Part shown: positions 31,149 through 42,424 of the stretch, piece after piece
How the letters are laid out: every line of letters starts with the position of its first letter
How positions within the stretch are numbered: position 1 is the first letter of the stretch
DNA from: Symbiodinium natans
Taxonomy: Eukaryota > Sar > Dinophyceae > Suessiales > Symbiodiniaceae
Direction: 5' to 3'
Length of the DNA stretch: 64,000 bases
Assembly (NCBI GenBank): GCA_905221605.1
Contig: CAJNDS010000145.1
Coordinates: 62,001-126,000 of the forward strand
Program-made: the position numbers and the translations under genes
Notes under the pieces: generated by a model
Databases searched by the model: none
Told to the model about the DNA's origin: nothing
What the model saw: the letters and a program-made list of their open reading frames with translations, nothing else

Positions 31149-31298
31149 CTTAGTTGCTGAGTTCATACCCCCCCCAAAAAAACAAAGAAAAAAAAGTAAT
31201 AATAAAAAAACACAGTGTGCACTTTCAGTTCTTTTGGGGGGGGGGTTATATTATCCTAAAAAATGTAAAGTGTACTGTGTACTCATTCAGCTACTAAG
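31149..31298. mobile_element. Element H1
   Basis: 150 bp. Ends CTTAGTTGCTGAGTTCA and ACTCATTCAGCTACTAAG are inverted repeats. Internal CACTTTCAGTTCTTTTGGGG and AATGTAAAGTGTACT are shared with H2. Confidence 0.7.
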
Positions 31299-31349
31299 GA
31301 AGCCCTTCATCCAGCCTTATTCCATTTTCTTGTGTCAGGGGGGTTATGG

Positions 31350-31441
31350 AACCGGCTCCCTGATACTCCCCACTACTCCCCAAGGCTCCCTAAGCTTCCG
31401 CAAGGTTCCTGGGTACCTACCCCCCCCCCCCCCCATGAACC
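31350..31441. mobile_element. Element G2
   Basis: CTCCCCAAGGCTCCCTAAGC, TTCCGCAAGGTTCC and GGGTACCTACC followed by a C-run and ATGAACCC. Same order as G1. Confidence 0.55.
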
Positions 31442-31689
31442 CTAAACCCTAAGCCCTCCCCCCCGTCATGAACACAAGGATCCTATGTAATAGTATGATT
31501 TGGGTACTGTGCCTTAGTCTAGTTGGAGGGCTGGAAGTTTGGGGTTTCATGAGGCTCTTTGGGGTTGGGGTGGGAGGGGTTAGGGCTATATATGATGTCC
31601 TACAGCTTCTGGGGTCTTGCAGGGCTTAGACTTGGGGCGGGGCTCTACCATCATTTGCAGGCATCTACTATGGCAGAAATGCTCGCCGG

Positions 31690-32125
31690 TAACGGGGCTT
31701 GTAACAGAAACTGTAACGGAAAGGAGCGGAGCTGTACACGCATCTGTCGCGGAGCTGTAACGGAGCCGTATCGGAAGGCTGCAACGGAGCGCTACCGGCT
31801 GTAGCGATGCTGTAACGGAAGCTGTAACGGAGCCGTAGCAGATAGCGAACCTGTAACGCAACTGTAACGGAGCTGTATAACTGAGCTGTAACGGAAGCTG
31901 TAAAGGAGCTGTAACAGAGGCGCAACGGAGCTGCAACAGAGCTGCAGCGGAGCTGTAACGGAGCCGTAAACGGAGCTGTAACGGAAGCTGTGACGGAGCT
32001 GTAACAGAGGTGCAACGGAGCGGTATCTAAGGGAAGCTGTGACGGAGTTGTAACGGAGGTGCAACGGAGCTGTAACGGGGCTGTAGCAGCTACTGTAGCA
32101 AATGCTGTAACGGAGCTGTAACGGA
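31690..32125 (+). repeat. Array of 11-12-bp units GGAGCTGTAAC/GGAAGCTGTAAC
   Basis: About 35 units with variants (GGAGGTGCAAC, GGAGCCGTA). Several minus-strand frames of 116-159 codons stay open across it (SVTAPLQL repeats) because the unit lacks minus-strand stops. It is treated as non-coding. Confidence 0.85.
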
Positions 32126-32888
32126 GGGCCCACGGTGGGTAGCGCAAATCCCATAGTAAGTGATGGTTTTAGCCCACCCCCAAGCTGAGACCTTCGAAAG
32201 CCCTAAAGCCATGGAAGCCCTTGCGCTGTGCAAGCCCTTCAGCCTTCTACACACGTAAAAAACGACTCCGTCCGAAAACCCTTACACCACCGACACCCTC
32301 ATTGCCCTTTTCAAATTAAGGGCCCATACTTCAGAACCCTTTCAAGGGAGGAAAGGGTCCATATCAAGGGCCCATGAAACTACCCTTAGAAAACCCCTGA
32401 GGCCTGAACCCTAAACCCGAAGAACCCTGAACCCTAAACCCTAAACCGCCGCTCCTTGCCGAAGAAGTTGAGCTCGCCGCCCCGGGCGTTGTCGCGCACC
32501 TGCGCTGAACGAGTGCGGCGTGCACCAATGACGTCCCATACCCTGTTGAAGGGTTTAGAGCTGAAGAGTTTAGGGTTGAGGCCTTAAGGCTTAGGACTTT
32601 CGCACGCTTAAGATATGTCCAGCACATTTATGTAGAAGCGGGATTTTGGTTGTTGTGTGGGTTTGCAGGGCAGAAGATTGACATTCATTTAAGCTCCTGC
32701 GGCCATGAACTGATGTGGAGAAGTCCATAATACCCGAATGCTACGCCCTAAACTAGACCCATCCGCAAAGCCCCACCAGAGAAGACTCAGGGATAGCACC
32801 ATGTGCCCATAGAAGAGACTCACAACTCAGCGATTCGGGCAAGGGTCTAGGGTTTAGGCTTAATACCCAACACCCTAAACCCTGAACC

Positions 32889-33029
32889 CTAATGCCCACA
32901 CCACTCCTGCACCATACGAAATATTCCATTGAGTGGGGACATGAACACCACGGCATAGGTTCCTTTTTGCATATCCAGGAGGGCACTAGCGCCCAGATGG
33001 CCAAAGCCGGCAGAATTGAGTTTCGGCCC
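32889..33029 (-). CDS. Candidate terminal exon, possibly beta-lactamase-like serine hydrolase
   Basis: Begins after TTAG, the end of a TTTAGGG-type run, and reads AGFGHLGASALLDMQK, then YAVVFMSPLNGIFRMVQEW, ending at a TAG that is itself part of the next telomeric run (CATTAGGGTT). F-G-H-x-G followed by a short strand is the pattern near the C terminus of PF00144 serine beta-lactamase/esterase proteins, but no catalytic SxxK or YxN box is visible here. The plus strand is also open over the same bases. The upstream exon was not found. Confidence 0.3.
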   Translation of the reverse strand, partial: GPKLNSAGFGHLGASALLDMQKGTYAVVFMSPLNGIFRMVQEWCGH

Positions 33030-33060
33030 CTAAGCCCTAAACCCTAAACCCGGGATTTAT

Positions 33061-34140
33061 GTGTTATTGTGAATTTTATATGGCGTTAGGGCTTGTTTTT
33101 CGTTTTGAAGGGGCTCAGGCGCCGCAGTGAGCAACTAAATATGTAAGGAGTTCGAAGTTACCCCCTCAGACTCCTCCCTAAATCTGGGCATGCGAGCCAG
33201 CCATTGTAAGACCAGCAGGGGCAATGGCCAAAGAAGCTGCAGGCAGTGCCCAAGACCCCGACGCCTGCCGGTCAAGGGGCCCGTGGCCCCGAAGCTTCCC
33301 AAGAAGTGAGCTGAACATGAGCTGGATGGACATGCCCATTTTGATTTCCCGATGCCGGGGCGGCTGCTTCGTCAGACTGCAACAGTGAGGCCTCAAACGT
33401 CCCGGAATAGCTACGGTTCTGCGGGGAGCGCGAACACCCGAGGGTGTGGCTGGACTTTCCGGGTCCCTAAGCCCGTCCGGGGTGGATTTGGGCCTCAAAC
33501 CAGCAATTTTCGGTTCTTGTTTCAAGGGTGTCTTGGAGGGCTTCTCTGCCTGAAAAGGGCCAAGGGAAGACTTCTTTTTGTTGGCCTCGTGTCGTCAAGT
33601 TGGCTGTGCGGTTCTCGTTTGCAGGATGGCAAGCTTCGGAGGCTGCAATCTTCCAACACTATTGTCACTATTCTCGGCCTGAAGCAAAATGAAGACCTGT
33701 GTCGTTTGCTACAAGCGAAGGTCCTGAGGGCACTTGAATGGGAATGTAGGCCTAAAACGAGTCTGTAGAATGCGGACATGGTCCAATATAGTATCTACAC
33801 AAGGCAAAAAAAAGTCTTTTGAGGGCTATCTTACTACTCAGGGACGGAAAATGGGGCGTCTGAAGGCATAGCTCCAAAGTTCTTAGAAAAAAAGGGCCCA
33901 GGACTTCGCTTGACCCCGAAACGAAAGCCCTTCACCACACAAGCAGTGGCCATACTGGAGACCCCCAAAAAAGGGTCTCCATAAATCGGCCCAAGACCTC
34001 AATTCCAAACCCTCAGCCTCAAAAACCACCCACACCCGAAGTCCAATGAAGAACCCCAACCAAGAGCAGCAAGTGCAAAAGCTAAAACCCTCTCTTAGCC
34101 CAGTCGTGCCCTTTTGCCCTTTCTTTGGTCAGAGGTTCCC
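33061..34140. other. 1-kb island without telomeric repeat
   Basis: Holds a 138-codon plus frame (33352-33768, ending NEDLCRLLQAKVLRALEWE) and a 115-codon minus frame (33178-33525). They overlap partly and cannot both be coding throughout. No domain recognised. It is the best place here to look for expressed sequence after the 21-24 kb gene. Confidence 0.4.
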
Positions 34141-34172
34141 TTACACAGCAACCCCAAAGAGTTTTTTTTTTT

Positions 34173-34266
34173 CATAGGGGCTTTAATAATTAGAATAGGG
34201 ATTTTTGGGGGGCGGGGGGGGAGGTGGCATTATAGTATAGTTACAAAGGGACCTCCGACCCCTTTT
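34173..34266. mobile_element. Element B3, internally altered
   Basis: ATAGGGGCTTTAATAATTAG and AATAGGG at the left, TATAGTATAGTTACAAAGGG inside, CCGACCCC at the right. A G-rich run replaces part of the middle. Confidence 0.6.
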
Positions 34267-34399
34267 CTTAGGACTTAGATCACCCTAGACCCTAAACCCT
34301 CTATTCGTAATTCTTCCGACAAACCGTAAACCCTAAACCCAAACCCCGAACCCTAAACCCTCTATTTACCCCTGTGATAGGGGCTTGCAGTCTGTCCCA

Positions 34400-34745
34400 A
34401 ACCCTCAACCCTCAACCCTGAACCCTGAACCCTAAACCCTAAACCCTAAACCCTAAACCCCACCTGGACAAGCTCGGAGACCAGAGGCTTAGCGCGCCTC
34501 GCTTCCATGAATGATTGTCGTGTCCGGGAGCTAGGCACGCCAGAGTCACGTAAAGGGGTTCTGTGCGGGGATACCTAGCCTGCTCCCCACGTTCGTCAGT
34601 AAACCCTAGACCCTAATGAAACCCAAAACCCGAAACCCTAAACCCTAAACCCTAAACCCCTAAACCCTAAACCCTAAACCCAAAACCCGAAACCCTAAAC
34701 CCTAAACCCTAAACCCAAACATCCAAAACCCAAAACCCTAAACCT
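34400..34745 (-). repeat. Two telomeric tracts
   Basis: 34400-34462 and 34625-34745, CCCTAAA with CCCAAAA and CCCGAAA variants, around a 160-bp island. Confidence 0.9.
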
Positions 34746-34841
34746 GCTAAGTCTGAGGCGCCGGCTGAAACACGGACTCAGTCCATGCTGCAATCGCCTC
34801 CGGACCTGGCCCGGCTTGGCTTCTCCAGCTTAAGACCGCCT

Positions 34842-35123
34842 GGTTCTTAGTCGGGAATGAGGAAATTCGGGCCCTATATATATACCCTTTACTAGGCTGC
34901 CCAGTAATCTAGGCTTAAAAAGGGTACCCTTTTTTGCTTAAAGGGGTTTATAAGGGAACCTAAACAGCCTAAAAAGGGAATAAGGGTACTACTGGGCATC
35001 CTAGTTTAAGGGATTATATATTATATATATACCCTCTAAGGGATTATATATACATATATATATATATATACCCTTTAAGGGATTATATAGGGTACCTCAT
35101 TCCCTCATTCCCTACTAAGAACC
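34842..35123. mobile_element. Element D1, with element E1 nested
   Basis: A 282-bp element with ends GGTTCTTAGTCGGGAATGAG and CTCATTCCCTACTAAGAACC. The interior is ATATAT blocks and ACCCTTTAAGGGATTATAT palindromes. E1 interrupts one of these palindromes. Confidence 0.75.
34892..35004. mobile_element. Element E1
   Basis: 113 bp. Ends CTAGGCTGCCCAGTA and TACTGGGCATCCTAG (15-bp inverted, one mismatch). TTTA on both sides is a 4-bp target duplication; removing E1 plus one TTTA restores CCCTTTAAGGG of element D. Confidence 0.85.
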
Positions 35124-35378
35124 GAACCCCGAGAGCCCCTTTTGCAAGGCTTGGTTGAGGACAGATCCGGCCCCTACCTGTGGTTCATGGTGGGGTTTAG
35201 GGTTTAGGGTTTAGGGTTTAGGGGTTTAGGATGGGTTTAGGGTTTAGGGATTGAGGGCGAGGCTGGAGGCTTTCGGGTTTTCACTCTGTCCCCACTCACT
35301 CCGAGTGTACGCATCGATCTGGAACAAATGCAGCGACGCAGCTGCCTAGGAGCAATGGAAGTCGATCTCAGCAATCTC

Positions 35379-35442
35379 GCGGTAACCCCTAGACTCTAAA
35401 CCCTTGAGTCGCGGTAACCCCTAGACTCTAAACCCTTGAGAC
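35379..35442 (+). repeat. 31-bp tandem duplication
   Basis: GCGGTAACCCCTAGACTCTA plus AACCCTTGAG occurs twice in tandem. Confidence 0.85.
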
Positions 35443-35768
35443 CCCAAACATGACAGTAGGATGAAAGCATCCCCCTAATATCAACAAACATATTTCGAGG
35501 TTCTATTGGGTCGGGGGGGGACCCCATTTAACAATGGGGGGATACGATTAACGCCCTCACTTTTCTTGCTCTTGAGCCAAAGGTTTTCGGATTCTCAAAG
35601 TGAAGCAGTGGCCATGAAAACAAACACCAAACCCTAAACCCTAAACCTAAACCCTAAACCCAAAGACGCCTGCAATGAACAACGGTCTCAAAGTTAGCAC
35701 ATGACTGGTTGACACGTGAAAGTGACAACGGGCGCATAAAATACGATGAAACAATGCACCGCGGTGGC

Positions 35769-36105
35769 AGGGTTTAGGGTTTAGGGTTTAGGGTTTAGGG
35801 TTTAGGGTTTAGGGTTTAGGGTTTAGGGTTTAGGGTTTAGGGTTTAGAAACCCTGAGCCCTCAACGCTCAACCCTAAACCCTAACACCGTCAACCTGGGC
35901 CAAGGCAAGGCCTCCGCAAAGGCGGGTCTGAGGAGGCGCTGAAGTTGCAATGGGTATCTTACATACATGCGGTGGTTAGGGTTTAGGGTTTAGGGTTTAG
36001 GGTTTAGGGTTTAGGGTTTAGGGTTTAGGGTTTAGGGTTTAGGGTTTAGGGTTTAGGGTTTAGGGTTTAGGGTTGAGGGTTGAGGGTTGAGGGTTTAGGG
36101 TTGAG
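35769..36105 (+). repeat. Two long telomeric tracts (TTTAGGG)
   Basis: 35769-35847 (about 11 units) and 35976-36105 (about 18 units, ending in GTTGAGG variants). Confidence 0.95.
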
Positions 36106-36425
36106 GGCTAGTATGGGTGGTAGGGGCGGTATCTGGGCTACATCTGCCGGCCCGGAGTGGCGTACACAAAACAATCAGTTACTTAACACACAGTGATACT
36201 GAAAAACAACGGTAAGCACAAAAACAACAAATACCAACAAGTTGTAGTAAACAGTTATAGGTTTATAATCAAGAAATAATAACAAGTTATAGTAAACCTT
36301 TATAGGTTTATAATGATGAAAAATCATAGCCTGAACGAAAACCAGACTCGGGAAAAGCGCGCCCGTGCTGGCCCATCTGCTCCCGCAGGCTGCCAAGGGC
36401 TGCAAAAAGTGCGGTGACCTAAGCA

Positions 36426-36640
36426 GGGGGTTTCAGGGTTTAGGGTTCAGGGTGCAGGGTTTTGGGTTTAGGGCTTCAGGGTTTAGGGTTTAGGGTGTAG
36501 GGTTTAGGGATTCAGGGTCTAGTATAGGGTGTCAGGGTTTAGAGTTTAGGGTGTAGGGTTTCAGGGTTTAGGATTTAGGGTGTAGGGTTTCAGGGTTTAG
36601 GAGCTAGGATTTAGGGTTTCGGGGTTTAGGGTTCACGGCT
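36426..36640 (+). repeat. Degenerate telomeric sequence
   Basis: GGGTTTAGGGTGTAGGGTTTC-like units; the pattern GTGTAGGGTTTCAGGGTTTAG recurs. The island 36640-37030 has only a 61-codon plus frame. Confidence 0.8.
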
Positions 36641-38017
36641 CGGTGTCTTCAGAGTTTATACTTATGTTTTAGGGGGTCTTGGGGTCCAGGGTGTTTAGGA
36701 CTAAGGATGTCGGGATATCTCAGAGGAATTCCGTAGAGCTCGTGAGATGCATAGACGGCTTTGCTTTGTCTTCAGCGTCTCAGGTTTCTGGAAGGGTGTG
36801 CGGTTAAGGATTTAGGATTTCTAGATTCCAGCACTGAGGCGGTTCAGTTTCAACCACCAGTGTGGCCACCAACCCTGAACCCGATAATCCTATGCGCCCG
36901 AAACCCCTAATCGTCAGATTCAAAAACCAGCTAAACCATTTTTCCCCTCAGTTCCTACACCATCACAGACGCAATAACATCGGAGGTTATAGGCCCACAC
37001 CCGAACACCGACGACAAGCCTCCGCCGTCCCCTCACATAGGGTTTAGGGTTTAGGGTTCAGGGTTTAGGGTTTATGTGCAGGTCGACATGGGCGATAAGT
37101 ACCTGTGAACGTCCAACCCAGACCCCTGCAAGGATTCCAAGAGTAAGCCCCCCAATAAGTACCATGCCTTACGAGCCCAAAACCTGGTTTTTTTTGTAGC
37201 CCTAAACCCTAAACCCTAAACCCTGAACCCTAAACCCTAAACCCTAAACCGCAAACCCTAGAGGATTCTTAGGTGCCCTACAAGAAAGTAGGATGCTACT
37301 ATTGGGTCATGCTTAGGAACCCTTCAGGGGATCCACTTTTTGGATCCTGCCAGGGGTCTGAGTATTAGTACTTCGGTTTGTCGGGGCCTTAGGGTTCAGG
37401 GAACCTGGTTCCCGGAAAAAAAAAACGCCCTAAACCCGAAACCCTAAACCCTAAACCCTAAACCAGGGTCCAAAACCCTCATGTGGCCTTGCTTTCGCAC
37501 CACATCGGGCCTCTGGGCCTCTACATCAATCAGAATCTTTGTGGGCCACCCTGCATGCCCAAGCCCTACTTAGGGTTTAGGGTTTAGGGTTTAGGGTTTA
37601 GGGTTTAGGGTTGAAACCCCGAAATCCCAAATCCGAACCCAAAAGCCGGGCCCAAACCCTGAACGTACAAAACCCTGAACACGTCAACCCCAAACCCTCA
37701 ACCCTAAACCCTGAACCCTAAACCCTAAACCCCAAACCCTAAAACCCTGAGCGCCTCACCCCTGAACCCAAAACCCAAAACCCCGGGAGCCCGACCGCAG
37801 GCAGTGCTTGGGGCCATGAGCCCTTCGCCTCAAATCCTTGCTTCGGGAGGGTTTAGGGTTTAGGGTTTAGGGTTTAGGGCTTAGGGTTTAGGGTTTAGGG
37901 TTTCGGGTCTCCGGGGTTTCGGTGGTCTTGAGGTTTGGTTTGGGGCTTTGGAGGTTTCTTGAGGTGAGCAGGAGGGGGCTTCTATCTGGGGCTCTGAGGT
38001 TTTGAGGGGTTTAGTGT

Positions 38018-38112
38018 CTCAAACCCTAAACCCTAAACCCTAAACCCTAAACCCTAAACCCTAAACCCTAAACCCTAAACCCTAAACCCTAAACCCTAAA
38101 CCCTAAACCCTG
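38018..38112 (-). repeat. Telomeric tract (CCCTAAA)
   Basis: About 13 perfect units. Confidence 0.95.
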
Positions 38113-38237
38113 CGCCCAGGTCGGGTTCAGGTCAGCTTAGGGTTCAGGGGTTTTGGTAGCGTAGGACTGCGGGCTTGGGCCCCTTCAGCCATTTGGAGAG
38201 CATCCTGAGTGTTGATATGAACTTTTCCCGGATATGT

Positions 38238-38326
38238 ATATATATATATATATATATATATCTGTATATACACACATATATATATACATATATATATATA
38301 TGTGTATATATATATGTGTATATATA

Positions 38327-38359
<33 letters not shown>

Positions 38360-38360
38360 G
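38238..38360 (+). repeat. (TA)n/(TG)n tract
   Basis: TATATA with TGTGTA and CACACA interruptions; palindromic. Confidence 0.95.
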
Positions 38361-38861
38361 AAATCCTTGAAGGGTTATGTAGGGCACCGAGTTGCAAAAT
38401 TTCCCTTGTTACGAAGAACTCGTTTGATTTCTTGTTTGTATGTTCCCCAATGTCCACACGCCTAAGAAGTCGTGCTCGTGCCCTTAAACCGCGATTTTTT
38501 GGTTTTATGCTTCATATTTACTCCACCTGTTGTAATTTCTTCTTTTGTGTATTTCGAGTATTCTTTCCCTAACCCCTAAACCCTAAACTCTCGGGGATGA
38601 GAGGAGCGCGTGGCCGGAAAAAAGAAAATGGGCGAGTTGGGTTTCGCTTGTTTTGTGCCATATGCTCGGGGGGTCATGAGCTCGGAATCCCAACACCCTA
38701 AAGCCCTAAACTGGGAAGCACCCTGAACTCCTTAAATCCAATACCGCCAAAGAAGGCTTGAAGGTGTTAAGCTTTCTAAGCTGCGTTGTGCTCTTTCATG
38801 AATAAGCTTCCTTTCAAGGAAAGAGGTGAAGTTTTCAAATGTTCCCGAAGCCTAAACCCCA

Positions 38862-39104
38862 GACGCTAGACCCTAAACCTAAACCCTAACCCTAAACCCT
38901 AAACCCTAAACACTAAACCCTTAACCCTAAACCCTAAACCCTAAACCCTAAACCCTAAACCCAAAACCCTAACCCCTCGGTGAAGCTTGGCTTGTTCCAC
39001 TGGTCGGCTCTGAGCTGACGACGCAGGAGGGGCCGCACAGCTTCCAGCAATTCCTACTCAAAGGGTTTAGGGTTTAGGGTTTAGGGTTTAGGGTTTAGGG
39101 TTTC
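38862..39104. repeat. Opposed telomeric tracts
   Basis: CCCTAAA at 38862-38975 and TTTAGGG at 39062-39104. The second sits between ATTCCTACTCAAA and CTTGGCTGCAC, which resemble the two ends of the sequence at 30590-30650. Confidence 0.9.
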
Positions 39105-39363
39105 TTGGCTGCACTTAGCAGGGTAGCTAGACATTTAATGTTTAGCTGCCTTATTAAGAAACCCAAGAAACTCAAAAGGCTAAGGATGTAAAGTTACAGT
39201 AAAGCACCACAGAGGTTTACAGGGTTTAGGGGTTGAGGTTGAGGGTTTATAGGTTTTAGGGTTGAGGCTTCGGGTTTGTAAGGTTTAGGGGTTGAGGTTT
39301 AGAGTTTGTAGGATTTAGCGGTTGAGGCTTAGGGTTTACAGGGCTTACAGGGTTTAGGGTTTG

Positions 39364-39736
39364 GGTCTAAACCCTAAACCCTAAACCCCTAAACCCTAAA
39401 CTCTAAACCCCTAAACCCTAAACCCTAAACCCCTAAACCCTAAACCCTAAACCCTAAACCCTAAACCCTTAGGGTTTATAGGGGTTGAGGTGTTGAGGGT
39501 TCTCAAGGGCACGGGTCTGATGTTGCTCCGCGGGTTTCTGCCGTCTCTGTGCGGCTCAGCCCTAAGTCGTCTAGGGTTTGGGGTTTGGGGTTTGGGGTTT
39601 GGGGTTTGGGGTTTGGGGTTTAGGGTTTAGGGTTTAGGGTTTAGGGTTTAGGGTTTAGGGTTTAGGGTTTAGGGTTTAGGGTTTCGGGTTTAGGGTTTAG
39701 GGTTTAGGGTTTAGGGTTTAGGGTTTAGGGTCTGGT
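39364..39736. repeat. Opposed telomeric tracts with a TTTGGGG block
   Basis: CCCTAAA to about 39470, then from 39573 six TTTGGGG units followed by about 17 TTTAGGG. Confidence 0.95.
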
Positions 39737-40130
39737 TTAACCCCTACAAGCCGACGTGGGCATTTCCCAAAGTAGCGCTTAAGGTTTAGGGCTCTTGTCT
39801 AACCCCAAGTATATCCGCAAATTGTCTTTAATCTCCCCGGCCCCCCTTTCTCGGAACCCCACCCCTACCTTTCTTCGACCACCGCGTATTCCGTGAAGTC
39901 TAGACTCCACGTAGGACAACCATAAAAGGAGTTTTTTTTGGGGTTTGGGGTTTAGGGTTCAGGGTTTAGGGTCCAGGGTTTAGGGTTTCGGGTTTAGGGA
40001 CCGAAGCCTCCTAGAGTCCTTAACCCTAAACCCCGGGCCGTGGACCCTGAGTGGTCCTGCAGGAACGCTTCATCGCCGCCCTCGCCGGCCGCATGGAAAA
40101 TCGTGGTGCAAGCCTCGGCTCAAAGGGGAG

Positions 40131-40322
40131 GACCCTAAACCCTAAACCCTAAACCCTAAACCCTAAACCCTAAACCCTAAACCCTAAACCCTAAACCCTA
40201 AACCCTAAACTCTAAACCCTAAACCCTAAACCCTAAACCCTAAACTCGAAACCCTAAACCCTAAACCCTAAACCCCTAAACCCTAAAGCCTAAACCCTAA
40301 ACCCGAAGCCCTAAACCCCCTA
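40131..40322 (-). repeat. Telomeric tract (CCCTAAA), long
   Basis: About 26 units with CTCTAAA, CTCGAAA and CCCCTAAA variants toward the right. Confidence 0.95.
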
Positions 40323-40597
40323 ATCCCAAACCCGAAGCCACATGAGCAAGGCCTAAATCGGTCAGGGTGTACGGGGGGTAGGGCTTAGGGCGTTTAGGCT
40401 TTGGGGTTTGGGGTTCGGAGGGTTTGTGGGGTTCATATAGGTTTGTCGGGTTGGGAAAGATCATCCGAGCTAGACCCAAGAGTATCCTAGGATGAGCTTA
40501 TACGAAAGGGATCCTAGGAATTGGGGGTTGAGTGAAATCATGGGCCCTTTTCTTTTGGTTCAATCTTGTGGAATATTCTGGAATAGAGGGCCGAAAC

Positions 40598-40702
40598 CTT
40601 AGTTGCTGAGTTCAGAAGCCCCCCCCAAGAGTGTACGCTTTCAGTTCTATAGGGGATTACAGTATCCCAAGAAGCGCAAAGTGTACTCATTCAGCTACCA
40701 AG
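40598..40702. mobile_element. Element H2
   Basis: 105 bp with the same ends (CTTAGTTGCTGAGTTCA, ACTCATTCAGCTACCAAG) and GCTTTCAGTTCTATAGGGG inside. Confidence 0.7.
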
Positions 40703-41315
40703 AAACCGAAGCAAGCTCTTGACATTCAAGAGGTCTTGCAACAACAGCAGTGTGGTGCCACAACCCCAAATAGGAGCTGGTCACTGAAGGAGGTTCACTA
40801 CCCTGACCCACTCTAAACCCTAAACCCTAAACCCCTAGACCCCTAAACTCCTAAACTCCTGAGCCCTAAACTGTGGACTCGATTCAGGCCTGCCACACCT
40901 GTAAGGGCCCTTGGGGGTGAAGGGTTCCTACGGCCATGGCCAGAACAGGCCCAACTGCAAGAACAGCGCCAAATGCCCCCCCCCCCCCCCCCCCCCCCCC
41001 CAAAGGTTTAGGGTTTAGGGTTTAGAGTTTAGGGCTCAGGGTTCAGGGTTTAGAGTTCAAGGTTTAGGGTTCAGGGTTCAAGGTTCAGGGTAGCCTACAA
41101 GGTGTTTAATATTGACTCATGGGCGGGAGTGGGGTTCCGTTGGGCTCACTGTAACACCAAGTGCAGCCCCACCATCATCTCAGCACCCTAAACCCCAAAC
41201 CCCAAACCCCACACCCTAAACCGTCAACCCTCAACCCCAAACTTACCCCACACCCTAAACCCTCAACCCCAAACCAACAAAATCGTAACCCCCCCCCCCC
41301 CCCCCCTCCCCCCCA

Positions 41316-41380
41316 AGCCCTAAGCCCTAAGCCCTAAGCCCTAAGCCCTAAGCCCTAAGCCCTAAGCCCTAAGCCCTGAG
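41316..41380 (-). repeat. Variant tract (CCCTAAG)n
   Basis: Nine homogeneous CCCTAAG units directly after a C-run. Confidence 0.95.
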
Positions 41381-42143
41381 ACCCCGCAAGCGGGCTTCCG
41401 CGCATCCTTCGCAGCTCGGAGCAGACCCGGGTCCTGTGCGGTACGGTTTAGGGTTTAGGGTTTAGGGTCTAGGGTTTAGGGCTTAGGGTTCAGGGCAGCA
41501 GGTTCAGGGCTTAGCGTTTAGGCTTTAGTGTTCTTTTAGGGTTTTGGGGGTTAGGGTTTCGTGTTTGGTTTTGAGGGGTTGAAAGGCCTCGGTTCAGGTT
41601 TCAGATGCTCAAAGGTACCCTAAACCCTAAACCCTACACCCTAAACTCTAAACCCTAAACCCCTGCAAGCCCCAAATCCTAGCAAGCCTCACGTTTCTGG
41701 GTTCAAGCACCTGTTGGACCTCTGAGCGTGTAGACCCCAAACCTAAATCCTGAACCCTGGATACTAAACCCTAAGACCTAGGCCCCAGACAGAACATTGG
41801 GGGCGTTTTTTTTCCCCTAGGGGGCGCACCCTGGATTCCCCAAAGCCAGAGAAAACTTAAATTCCAGAAGCCGCCCAGACCCTAAAGCCTCAAGCCCACC
41901 ACCATAAAAAGGGTATACCCTAAACCCTAAGCCCCCCCCAAAAAAGGTATCCCTAATGTTAGAAACCCCCACATGATTCTAGGACTGATTCGGGGGGTTG
42001 AGGTTTAGGGCCTTAATTTAGGGTTTAGGAGTACTACCGCGTGTGGCTTTGGGTGTAGGGAGGGTGTGCTTTACACTTGCACTTCGCCAGGGGGCAGAAT
42101 GTTAGCCTTTGGGGTCTCAGGGCGGTTGATAGATAGTTTTACA

Positions 42144-42258
42144 CTTGGAAGCCCAGTAACCATATGACAATAAGGATACCTTGCTTGGGGTTGGCTGCTT
42201 TATAAGGGAACCTGGAAACAAAAAAAAGGGGTGAACGGGATACCTCTGGACTACCAAG
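42144..42258. mobile_element. Element F3
   Basis: CTTGGAAGCCCAGTAACC, GGATACCTTGCTTGGGGTTG, CTTTATAAGGGAACC and right end TGGACTACCAAG. Confidence 0.6.
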
Positions 42259-42424
42259 TATGGCACCCAGGAAAGAAAGTAAAGGCTACCTAACTCTCCA
42301 CCGGAGCCCAGGGGCCGAAGCCCTACAACCCCGTGGCTCGTGGCTCTTAACTTTAGCTCTACTGCCTAAACCCTAAAGGAACAGGGTGTAGAGTTGAGGG
42401 TTGAAGGGTTTGAGGGGTTTAATA

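Noticed and set aside
38127-38572. Ile/Tyr-rich frames of 86-112 codons
   Set aside because: Translation of TATATA repeats.
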